In this document: piece by piece, positions 1-8,559 of the stretch
Layout of the letters: each line of letters begins with the position of its first letter
How positions within the stretch are numbered: the first letter of the stretch is position 1
From: Asparagopsis taxiformis
Taxonomy: Eukaryota > Rhodophyta > Florideophyceae > Bonnemaisoniales > Bonnemaisoniaceae
Direction: 5' to 3'
Length of the DNA stretch: 64,000 nucleotides
Assembly: GCA_030407315.1 (NCBI GenBank)
Contig: JALQPE010000706.1
Location: 1-64,000 of the forward strand
Translations under genes and position numbers: made by a program
The notes under the pieces: model-generated
Database searches by the model: none
Seen by the model: the letters and a program-made list of their open reading frames with translations, nothing else
What the model was told of the DNA's origin: nothing

Positions 1-168
1 TATTACCAATTGGAATGGAAGAGGGTGATATTGTTCACACGTCGTATTGGTGAACAGGTAATTTGAAAGAGCAGGTCGGAGAAGCATCCACCATGTTACT
101 TTGCTTTTCACCGGGCGCGAGCTTTGCTGAAGCCAGAAACCCGCCCGATAGACTAGGAAGCCCCAACT

Positions 169-371
169 ATGAAGAAAATTCGTGTTTCAGGGGTGTTCTC
201 GGATGGTTTCGGAGACCACAGGTCGCAATGGCACCCAGCGTCTCCGCGAGAAGATGCACCATGTTGGGGAAAGCTGGAGGATGGTCGAAACTACTTTGTT
301 TACCGATTTCTCCTTTACACGGATGACTTTGAACCATTCACAAGCAGGAAGGGAAGTTTGGTGGATGCTAT
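169..371 (+). pseudogene. 5' fragment of Tnp2/KDZ-like transposase, out of frame with the main body
   Basis: A short open stretch in a different frame from the ORF that starts at 372 encodes YRFLLYTDDFEPF followed by SRKGSLVDAI. In Tnp2-type transposases a segment with a catalytic Asp of the form 'L-x-T-D-G-F-x-P-F' comes directly before an 'LPLNLPP-x-x-R' segment. The latter appears here in the next ORF. The two halves therefore look like one protein split by a one-base shift near 364-372. Upstream (1-168) the same frame has stops at about 64 and 151, so the N-terminus is either further decayed or lies left of the window. A sequencing error could also explain the shift. Confidence 0.45.
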
Positions 372-2498
372 ATGTTACCTCTCAATCTACCGCCTCGGAA
401 AAGGGGAAGCTACCAAGCGGTTCGAGTGATTGGTTTGCCACCTCCGGGAGTGTCCACAAATTGTGTATTGCGATATATCGTTCAAGATATAGTGCGAGGA
501 AGCACAGAGGGTTTCCCAACGAAAAATGCAGAGGGAGAAGATATTGTGGTATTTCTAGACCCAGTGGGGAGCATTGGAGACTATCCTGCAGTTTCACATA
601 CCCTGGATGTTCTTGGACACACATCAAACTCTCCGTGCCACATCTGCAGTTTCCGCAAATATGACCTGAGCAGTACTGGTGGCACGAAGAATGCATACAC
701 TTCGGTAGTGAACGGGCAAACATCGACGCATGCCAGGAGCAAGTATCGGAATGCATCGACACGTAAGGATGCCACAGAAACCCAGCTTCGCACTCTCGGA
801 CTGGCTGCAGAAGAAGGGGAAGATTTACCATTTCATGTCCTGAGCACTTCCTTGGAAGCAGTGCAGGAAGAAGTACCGAAGACGGAAAACGGAGTTTCAG
901 TTGTCCCAGCAATTTTTGACCCGTACCGTTCCGCAGTGATAGCACCTGACCATCTATTGTCTGGACTGGCACAAGATGTACTGAACGCTTGTATTTCAGC
1001 TGCCAGCCCACGAATTCGAGAGGTAGCTGAATTGCAAATTCTGGGCGCTCTGAAGAAGTTCAGGATGGGAAGGCAGAACCGTTTATTTGGAACCAACAAT
1101 CTGCTTTCCATGAACATGAGTGACATATTCAGTGTGCTTCTGATAGCACCTATGGCATTCGAAAACGCAGCTCGAATGATGGATGGGAAAGGGGAAGGTC
1201 ATCGTGAAAAATTTGATGGGGCCGTCAAACTAGTAGTGATGTTTCAGAAGCTGGTTTCGTGTATTAGTTTCATGCCCGTATGGTGGAAAGACGGTCCCCA
1301 TGAAGTAGAGACGGCTGACGGAGAAGGTGGCAGGAATGAATACATTCTGGGAAGAACTGTAGACTACGTGGAGACGTTGAATGAGTATTGTCGGAAAGTG
1401 AAGGGAGCAGGAGCACATTTGGACAAGCCTAATGTTCATCGTCTTGTCGAGTTTTGTGTTCATACGCTTCCTGCCTACGGCTCTGTGAAGCACGTGCAGG
1501 AGCTTATATTCGAACGGATGCATCAGCCGCTGAAGAAAGGTGTGAGAATGTCCAATCACCAAAGCGAACAGCTTTCAGCGCTGGAATTAGTTCTTGCGGA
1601 TGACTGGCAGACGAGAGTGGCCATTGTTTTGCGCGAAATCGGCATGGAGCCACAACATTGGTCCTCGTCCGAATGCTCTCAAATGGTCAACGTTCTTTCA
1701 CAGGAGCTAGGGAGAGAAATAGATGTGGAAGACGAGGTAGTGAAAAACTGCTTCCAGGAACCGGTTCTCCAGCTTCTCTCCCAGCGTCGAGGAAAGATAT
1801 TGTCGGCGGATGGTGAAATTGTGACGTGGAGAGGGCATGGAGGTATATCTATTGACGAGGTCAAGGAGTACATGAATGGAAAATGTGATATGGCAGAGGG
1901 TGCTGTAGGTGTTTTCAAACGGTTCTTTACCGAAAGGTACGGAAGCGGAACAAGCGGGTGTGGAAAGTATGCCGAATGGGTGAGAAGAGTTTCTAGAAGC
2001 ACTACGACAGAGTGGGGAAGGAAAACAGTGCAGAGGTCTGGCTCTCTAGAATCAGGAGCTATCATCCATGCTGTTTGCCCTGAACAGATGAAATGTGAGG
2101 ATGGTGCAACTTCACAAGCGATTCTGTACCCGGCGTCTCGTCTCACATCAGAGATAATGCGGGGAAGAATTAATTATGAACCGCGGTTTTTTATTGTTCT
2201 AGCGTTCTTTATCCTGAGGAACGAGAGTGCGAGAGATGAGCAAGGTACAGCTTATGGAGTTTGCCTGGGTTTGCAAAAAACTGATGAAGGAGTGTTCAAG
2301 GTCGAAGAGAGGCGACGAACAGTAATTGTGGAGATGAGTGAGGGAGTCACTGAGGTGTTTGGTATGCACTATTGCAATGGGAGTGTATGCGAATATGATG
2401 AGAACATGAGGGAGGTAAGGCACGGACCCGGACTGCTGGAGGGTGGAGAGATATATGCACTATGTAGGCGAGACGGATTTCCACCGAGGGCTGCATGA
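372..2498 (+). CDS. Tnp2/KDZ-like DDE transposase, main body
   Basis: The 708-residue product resembles Tnp2-type transposases (CACTA/Dileera and the wider KDZ group), which cut and paste DNA in the nucleus. It opens with LPLNLPPRKRG and a Gly/Pro turn (GLPPPG), then VVFLDPVGSIGDYPAV, then HTSNSPCHIC, the CxxC zinc knuckle that follows the core beta-strand in this family. Later it has VIAPDHLLSGLAQDVL, and near residue 370 VHRLVEF...YGSVKHVQELIFERMHQPLKK...SNH, matching the His/Glu-rich catalytic helix segment. The N-terminal Asp segment lies in another frame just upstream, so the gene is probably broken or misread there. An AATAAA follows at 2511. The block I palindrome array begins 120 bp downstream, so this may be the mobility gene of that element, though block II shows no equivalent copy. 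The family call rests on motif order only. Confidence 0.55.
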   Translation: MLPLNLPPRKRGSYQAVRVIGLPPPGVSTNCVLRYIVQDIVRGSTEGFPTKNAEGEDIVVFLDPVGSIGDYPAVSHTLDVLGHTSNSPCHICSFRKYDLSSTGGTKNAYTSVVNGQTSTHARSKYRNASTRKDATETQLRTLGLAAEEGEDLPFHVLSTSLEAVQEEVPKTENGVSVVPAIFDPYRSAVIAPDHLLSGLAQDVLNACISAASPRIREVAELQILGALKKFRMGRQNRLFGTNNLLSMNMSDIFSVLLIAPMAFENAARMMDGKGEGHREKFDGAVKLVVMFQKLVSCISFMPVWWKDGPHEVETADGEGGRNEYILGRTVDYVETLNEYCRKVKGAGAHLDKPNVHRLVEFCVHTLPAYGSVKHVQELIFERMHQPLKKGVRMSNHQSEQLSALELVLADDWQTRVAIVLREIGMEPQHWSSSECSQMVNVLSQELGREIDVEDEVVKNCFQEPVLQLLSQRRGKILSADGEIVTWRGHGGISIDEVKEYMNGKCDMAEGAVGVFKRFFTERYGSGTSGCGKYAEWVRRVSRSTTTEWGRKTVQRSGSLESGAIIHAVCPEQMKCEDGATSQAILYPASRLTSEIMRGRINYEPRFFIVLAFFILRNESARDEQGTAYGVCLGLQKTDEGVFKVEERRRTVIVEMSEGVTEVFGMHYCNGSVCEYDENMREVRHGPGLLEGGEIYALCRRDGFPPRAA

Positions 2499-2618
2499 TT
2501 TTTAGGGAAGAATAAAATGAATAACCAGATGCATCACATATGAATTGTACACTCTAGGGCGGTGGTGGATTGGTGCAAAGTAGTGGGGAGAGGATCTGAG
2601 AGGATGGAGGGAGGTATG

Positions 2619-3050
2619 CTTACAGCAAAGTCATCGTTACGATGACTTTGCTGTAAGAAAACGTTTCCATTACAGTGGCCAAGAATGTTTTACCGGGTAA
2701 AAAAATCGTGGCAGCTGTAATGATTTGCTTTCTTACAGCAAAGTCATCGTAACGATGACTTTGCTGTAAGGAACCGTTTCCTTGCAGTGGCCGAAGAATT
2801 TTTTACCGGGTAAAAAATCAGCAAGAAATTTTACCGGGTAAAAAAATTGTGGCCGCTGTAATGATTTGCTTTCTTACAGCAAAGTCATCGTTACGATGAC
2901 TTTGCTGTAAGAAAACGTTTCATTACAGCGGCCACAATTTTTTTACCCGGTAAAGAAATCATGGCTGCTGTAATGTTTTCTTTTCTTACAGCAAAGTCAT
3001 CGTAACGATGACTTTGCTGTAAGAAAACGTTTCATTACAGCAAATTCATC
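2619..3050. repeat. Block I palindrome array 1 (left end)
   Basis: Four copies of a 39-bp palindrome (2619-2657, 2732-2770, 2873-2911, 2985-3023), each arm reading CTTACAGCAAAGTCATCG around a central TWA. They alternate with TACCSGGTA palindromes flanked by T and A runs (2691, 2804, 2832, 2944). Outer arms CATTACAGYGGCC and GGCCGCTGTAATG make nested inverted repeats. The array lies between the transposase and the first A gene. Copies are nearly identical, which suggests selection or recent copying. Confidence 0.95.
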
Positions 3051-3722
3051 GATAGTTAAGGTTAAGTAACCAACTTTAGGATGTCCAGAGGACCTGCTCG
3101 TTGTAAGGAATAAGGAATATTGATCAACTGACGAAGAGGAAGCATTTTGAATCGACTAGGGTAGGAACGCAATGAGATTTGGTATGCAAGAAAACTGAAT
3201 CGCAGTAGTGAATAGGTAGTTGAAATGAATTCATATTGATGTTCTTTGGTGTATTGTCCATTGGAGCACATTGAAAACCATTTATATGATCACCGTTTAA
3301 ATAGTCTATGAATCCTTTGCAGCCGAGTACGCCAATAGGAAGAAATTCAAGCAGTGGCCTGCACGGGAACCGTTCATTTGTGAGTAGCAAAAGTTAGTGT
3401 AGAAATGAATTTTTCAGACTTGTAGGAGAGGTGGATCGTAGTAAATGTATAAAACTCACGTAGAATCGATTGATAGGAATCAATGGTACGGAAGAAGAAG
3501 CGAGGTGGAGAGTGTGGATGAAATAGGTTGTTGGAATATGAATGATAATTGACGTGGTGAGGTAAACGGGTTCGATTGCATTATATGCGCTAGAGGTACA
3601 TACTATTAGGTGTAGATTGATGGAAAGGGCTAAACGCTTTGTGGAGGTATCAGGATCAGGTAGAGTCAGAGGTGCTGAGCGGGTGCAGCGTAAGGTTCAT
3701 CAGGACTGAACGTAGGTAGGGA
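3051..3722. other. Gene-free leader of the first A gene
   Basis: AT-rich single-copy sequence between the palindrome array and the A1 start. I see no convincing coding frame, RNA gene or repeat. It presumably holds the A1 promoter, but no TATA box stands out. Confidence 0.5.
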
Positions 3723-6700
3723 ATGTCTTGTCCGGACAGTATAAGAGAGGAAGCTGAGAGACGGGAAGCGCACTCGGAGGTACCACAATTGTGGATTTCA
3801 TCGTCTACACAACATTTGAACAGAGAACCGATTGAACGAACTGAGATTGCAGGGATTACAATGGGAGACAATAGTATCATGAATACTACAGCGGAGAAGA
3901 GCAATTCTCCTTCTGCTGAAGAGAAAAGCATCACTATTGCTCAGTACAGCTCTTCTAAAGTGCAAGTTGATCCTCGCAAAGTGAAATTTCCGACAGTGAC
4001 CTCCCGTTTGGTGCGACCGGGTCGTGTAAACGAACTGGCCAGCATTTTCATGGATAGAGGTTTCTCTACCACTGGAACTATGATTACAGTCTGCAAAATG
4101 GAAGATAACGAAGGAGACGAGTTTTACTGCATCGATGGCTCTCATCGCATAGCTGCTCTGCAACTATGCCTGGAGAAGTACTCAGGAAAGAACAGGGATT
4201 CCTTGGAATTGGTTTGGGTACAACAGTTGATTGCGCCGAACGGGCGTCTAATTTTCGATGCGCTGGAGGTTCTGAAACTGTCTCTCGAAGCCAATATACA
4301 AACTCACGATGTCGCTTCTGTGAGCATTGCCGACAATGTGTGTGCGGTCATAGAGTTTCTCAGGTTTTCCAACCAGATGGATCTTCCTGTTGTCCGGCTT
4401 ATTCCTATTCTGAAAGAAGTGAGCTATATTCTGCCGTCCGACAGGAACCGTTCGGAGAACTCGTATAGGCAGTACATCAACATTGCGAAGGGGTTCAATC
4501 GCACAGACAGCGTTGCTTTCGTGTACTGGAGCTCTATCCCTAGCGTTTACAATGCTTTGGATAGGAACAGAGAAATCGAGGATGCAAGAACCGAGGGAAG
4601 AGATCCGGACTTTTCTCGAATTGACTCTGCCGATATGTACGGGTGCGTGCTCGATCTTGTCAATAACGCAATATTCCGCAATGGCACGGACGGACGCGGG
4701 ACGCGCGATAAGGAGTGGTTCCAGTGGTTTGTGCTCGAGATGACAGCGTCGTGGACAAGGATGAGGAGGAAGAGAGGACTTGTCAGAAATATCGGAAGCG
4801 GAAGTCCGTTCACGATGCGCACTTGGCTACTGGCTCTGTTGGCCATCTATGATATGGCAGAGGTCGTCCGCAAGTGGTTGAACTCTGCAACGATGGAGGA
4901 ATTCGTGCGAACGGATTTGGCAGCAGAAAACGCGAAGGAGGTCGGGGATAATGATCATCGCATTGGAGAGCGCATTGTATTCGTCCTTGTCGACTTTCAT
5001 GACGACGTGGTAGACAGTAGCAGTCTGAGAACCAAGAACGGGATGTTTACAAACAGTTTTTACGACAAACTGGAATATGCTACCGGGACAAAGGCAATGC
5101 AGGAGACGAAAGCGGAGGAGGAGAGGGAACGGAATCGCATGACCCCCGGAGAAATAGAAAAAGCACTTGTTGATGGCGCCAAAGCAGAAGACGAAGAAGC
5201 ACCTACTGCCGCAGAACAGGGAAATAATTCTACAGAGAAGGAAACTGTGGAAACTTCTGGTCCTGTTCAAGCAGAAGAAGGAGTATCTGCCGAAGCCCAA
5301 GCAGAGCAGGAAGTTTCTGCTGTTGTGGAGGAAGAACAGGAAATTACTCCAAATGTGGTGGCTGAAGAAGTGATTCCTGCTGTCGCGACGAAAGCAATAG
5401 AAGAGGCACCTCTGAGCACCCCGAAAGAAGCAGAAGACCGTCCTGCCGCAGCAAAAGAGGGAGGACAGGAACGTCCTGCCACGCGTCTTGCAGCAGCTGA
5501 GAAGAGGGAAGCAGAACGTCTTGCTGTTCTCCAAAAAGAACAGGAACGTCTTTCAGCTTCAAGGGCAGAGCGGGAAAGTCGTGCCAGGGATAATTCGCCG
5601 GGAAGGATTGTCAGAGAAGATCTTCCTCAGGGAAGGAAACAAAGCGGCGATACGCAAAGTCTGGATATCAACTTGGACAATAGTGGTCGCATGGACATAG
5701 ACACGCCTGGACAACAAGCTGGAGATGCGCAGAACCGCTCTGTGATATTGAAACTTCGAATCAGGACACCAGAAACTTACAGCACTAGCCCGGCCGAAGT
5801 GGACAAGGAGAATTCGGGAAGAAGCAGGAGTTCTGGTGGAAGCGGCGATGAAAACGAGTCCAGGTTGGATAAGAAGCGAAGAAGGGAAGATACTAGCGCG
5901 AAGTTTTCTGAGCCCAATACGCCGGATGACAACATTGAGATTGGGCCTCCCCGGGAAAAGAAGAGTAGAGTCAATGCAAGAAAACGAACGACTGGAGAAG
6001 AAGCACCACTCTTCACTGACGAGCAAGAAAACTCCCTTCCAGACCGCACATTCGCAGAGGACATACCTGAGAAGCTGCCTTTATGCGTTCCTTCCAACTC
6101 GAGAATGAAGTATTATATCACAGAAGAAGACATTGATACAATCCGGACGGAGATAATGGAAGCAGCTGCAGGCTACTCTACTTTGGTATGTCCCCTCGGT
6201 TCTTGTGAAAGCCAACAATACTTCAGCTACCAGAGAAGAATGATCGACGAGCTTGGTTACGTGGTGTTGCAAGACATTTTCTCTTCTACTACAGTGGGAG
6301 CAGCTACGCACGAGTTATTCACACAGATGGCCAGCACATTCCAAGGTACTACAAGTGGCTCAAGTGCAAGTCAGAAGAACCCGTGGAAACCACTTCGACC
6401 GAAAGACAGCACTGGTGTATTCAAGACGGACCGGAAAAGCATCTGCGATGACCTTGAGCAAGAAAGCGCGCGGCAGTACAGGAACAAGCTGATTCTGGAG
6501 CTAGGTAAGGCGATTTGTGCGGAGAACCTGAAGCTCGGGTTTGGAAGAGAAGAAGCGGTGGTCTTTCCAGAAACGGGTCTTCGTCTGATTTTGACCGCAG
6601 AAGGTAGTCAGGAGCAACTTATGCATACCGATGTTCCCGTCCGTGAGGGAACTGGAACTGGTCCTCTCAACTCGCCATCATATTTCATGATGGCTGCTGG

Positions 6701-6983
6701 TGCGGATGGGTTCATCATTCGTATCGCCAAGTTCAGCCATGTGTGCCTAAGTCATCCAGCGAAAGACAAGTACCGCGTGCCAGTGACGAACGTGCGCATC
6801 CCACCGTATTCCCTGCTTGTATGCCGAACGGACGTGTATCACGGAGGAATGGGATTCGCGGAGGGTCGTTCTTCGGTGAGGTACCAGCATCCTATCCGGT
6901 CCCATCTATCACTGCGAACTTCCAGGGAGAAGTTGCTACAGCCTCCCTTCAATGTCAACTACTGGGAGCGTTTAGATATCTGA
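3723..6983 (+). CDS. A1: ParB-like domain fused to a 2OG-Fe(II) dioxygenase-like domain
   Basis: The 1,086-residue single-exon protein has two recognisable ends. Residues about 75-160 form a ParB/sulfiredoxin-like domain: an LVRPGRVNELASIF helix, then CIDGSHRIAAL with D138-H141-R142, the phosphate-binding loop of ParB families. Residues about 190-370 (THDVASVSIADNVCAVIEF, YINIAKGF, YWSSIP) are conserved among all A proteins but not recognised. A Glu/Ala/Pro-rich linker (about 460-760) carries basic clusters that could be nuclear signals. Residues about 790-1,086 resemble a double-stranded beta-helix dioxygenase: H968-T-D970 as proximal iron ligands, H1040 (VYHGG) as distal ligand, and R1059 (PIRSHLSL) where 2-oxoglutarate would bind. 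The protein may bind the local palindromes and oxidise DNA or chromatin there. Met at 3861 is an alternative start. The substrate is unknown; a PhyH-like rather than TET/JBP-like affinity is possible. Confidence 0.75.
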   Translation: MSCPDSIREEAERREAHSEVPQLWISSSTQHLNREPIERTEIAGITMGDNSIMNTTAEKSNSPSAEEKSITIAQYSSSKVQVDPRKVKFPTVTSRLVRPGRVNELASIFMDRGFSTTGTMITVCKMEDNEGDEFYCIDGSHRIAALQLCLEKYSGKNRDSLELVWVQQLIAPNGRLIFDALEVLKLSLEANIQTHDVASVSIADNVCAVIEFLRFSNQMDLPVVRLIPILKEVSYILPSDRNRSENSYRQYINIAKGFNRTDSVAFVYWSSIPSVYNALDRNREIEDARTEGRDPDFSRIDSADMYGCVLDLVNNAIFRNGTDGRGTRDKEWFQWFVLEMTASWTRMRRKRGLVRNIGSGSPFTMRTWLLALLAIYDMAEVVRKWLNSATMEEFVRTDLAAENAKEVGDNDHRIGERIVFVLVDFHDDVVDSSSLRTKNGMFTNSFYDKLEYATGTKAMQETKAEEERERNRMTPGEIEKALVDGAKAEDEEAPTAAEQGNNSTEKETVETSGPVQAEEGVSAEAQAEQEVSAVVEEEQEITPNVVAEEVIPAVATKAIEEAPLSTPKEAEDRPAAAKEGGQERPATRLAAAEKREAERLAVLQKEQERLSASRAERESRARDNSPGRIVREDLPQGRKQSGDTQSLDINLDNSGRMDIDTPGQQAGDAQNRSVILKLRIRTPETYSTSPAEVDKENSGRSRSSGGSGDENESRLDKKRRREDTSAKFSEPNTPDDNIEIGPPREKKSRVNARKRTTGEEAPLFTDEQENSLPDRTFAEDIPEKLPLCVPSNSRMKYYITEEDIDTIRTEIMEAAAGYSTLVCPLGSCESQQYFSYQRRMIDELGYVVLQDIFSSTTVGAATHELFTQMASTFQGTTSGSSASQKNPWKPLRPKDSTGVFKTDRKSICDDLEQESARQYRNKLILELGKAICAENLKLGFGREEAVVFPETGLRLILTAEGSQEQLMHTDVPVREGTGTGPLNSPSYFMMAAGADGFIIRIAKFSHVCLSHPAKDKYRVPVTNVRIPPYSLLVCRTDVYHGGMGFAEGRSSVRYQHPIRSHLSLRTSREKLLQPPFNVNYWERLDI

Positions 6984-7236
6984 TGAAATTAGTTCTTAAT
7001 AGCATTCTATGGCAGGCATCAAGGCCGCCTTCAAGTAAACGATGAAAGTTAGGCTAGTACATGACGTTTGCGTATGTAGACGGGTCGAGAGATATACAAT
7101 ACTCAATTTAATATGAGAAGGGGAGGAAACTATGGTGGGCACTACTAGAATAGAACAAGGTAATATCGCAGTCGTCTTTGGTTACAACATTGAGGTGAGG
7201 AAGGCTTACAGATGATGCAGTTTCGCTGGGGTGCTG

Positions 7237-7461
7237 ACAGCAAAGTCATCGTTACGATGACTTTGCTGTAATGATTTGATTTCTTACAGCAAAGTCATCG
7301 TAACGATGACTTTGCTGTAAGAAATCAAATCATTACAGCGGCCACAATTTTTTACCGGGTAAAAAATTCTTGCTGATTTTTTTACCCGGTAAAATTTTCT
7401 CACCACTGTAATCAAACCTTTCCTTACAGCAAAGTCATCGTAACGATGACTTTGCTGTAAG
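7237..7461. repeat. Block I palindrome array 2
   Basis: Three copies of the GCAAAGTCATCG palindrome (7237-7269, 7283-7321, 7423-7461) alternate with TACCSGGTA at 7353 and 7383. The array lies 3' of A1. It is followed by GGGAGTTTCGTCC at about 7495, a word that recurs at the 12.6 kb and 13.5 kb arrays. Confidence 0.95.
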
Positions 7462-8060
7462 CATCCCGGGTAAACGGCTTCGGCTGTAAGCGGTTGGGAG
7501 TTTCGTCCGTCTCCCACCCTGGGAAGGGTGAGAAGGGAAGTGTGGAGCCGGGAACATCGTACAACGATGGTTTGGACGACTGTTGACGGCTCTGGGGAGC
7601 ACTCTGCGTCGTGCAAGCCTGGTTTGCGCTGGCTGCACTACCTGGTATTGAACGGTTCTGTGCGCAAAGTTTACTCATGAAGGAGTTAGGGTGTTGTGTA
7701 CCACACCAACCATAGTTACTAACATTTGCAGTGTACTCTAGTGATGTAATTATTATTCTAGTTTCTAGCTATACAATGATATTAAGTAAGTCAGATGTGC
7801 ACAGAGCATGGTCTAAGCCTAGCACGGTAGAGAAAGATGGAAGAAAGATTGAAGGGTAGGCATGCAGAGGTATGAAGGCAGCAGTATGTGTAGACTATGG
7901 CAGTGGTAAGAAAATATTTCATGCACCAAAGGGTGGGTAGAGTGACATTAGAGAGGTGGTGTGTAGGGGGAAGGTAGGTGGAGATGATGAAGGAGGACAA
8001 CAGAAACGAGAGCGAGGGTTGAGACCAACGGCTTACAGATGGAGCAGTTTACCAGGGATG
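7462..8060. other. Spacer between palindrome arrays 2 and 3
   Basis: About 600 bp with no convincing gene. Short open frames here read through array sequence or carry no recognisable domain. Confidence 0.5.
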
Positions 8061-8326
8061 CTTACAGCAAAGTCATCGTTACGATGACTTTGCTGTAAGG
8101 AAAGGTTTCATTACAGTGGCCATGATTTCTTTACCCGGTAAAAAAATTCCTGGCCGCTGTAATGAAAACGTTTTCTTACAGCAAAGTCATCGTAACGATG
8201 ACTTTGCTGTCAGGAAACAAAACATTACAGTGGCCATGATTTCTTTACCCGGTAAAAAAATTCCTGGCCTCTGTAATGAAACGTTTCCTTACAGCAAAGT
8301 CATCGTAACGATGGCTTTGCTGTAAG
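8061..8326. repeat. Block I palindrome array 3 (A2 upstream region)
   Basis: Three copies of the 39-bp palindrome (8061-8099, 8175-8213, 8288-8326; the last has one substitution, ATGGCTTTG) with TACCCGGTA at 8132 and 8246. It ends about 230 bp before the A2 start codon, so proteins bound here could affect A2 expression. Confidence 0.93.
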
Positions 8327-8559
8327 GATCCTTGGTAAACTGCCTGAGCTGTAATTGTCGTACAACGAAAAGTGATGTGGAAGGTTCGGATTGGTCAACC
8401 GCTGAATATCATTACCAGGGTGTATACTAATAGGAATATGTCAGATCTCTAAGTTTCGCCTATCTTACTCAGCTTACGCAGCAAAACAGCTTGTCGTTCA
8501 GATCTTCTTCTCTCTTTCTCAATCTTTCACTCTTCGTTTGTCAATCACTCACCAAAGCA

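Noticed and set aside
420..440. tRNA T-loop-like GGTTCGAGT
   Set aside because: No matching acceptor or anticodon stem around it, and it lies next to the transposase coding frame.
4827..5562. Long minus-strand open frames opposite the A1 linker
   Set aside because: They are antisense to the Glu/Ala-rich linker and have repetitive Phe/Cys/Ser composition; A1 explains the sequence.
6084..6983. AlkB-type DNA repair dioxygenase
   Set aside because: The H-x10-R-x5-R spacing of AlkB is not present; Arg follows the distal His by about 19 residues.
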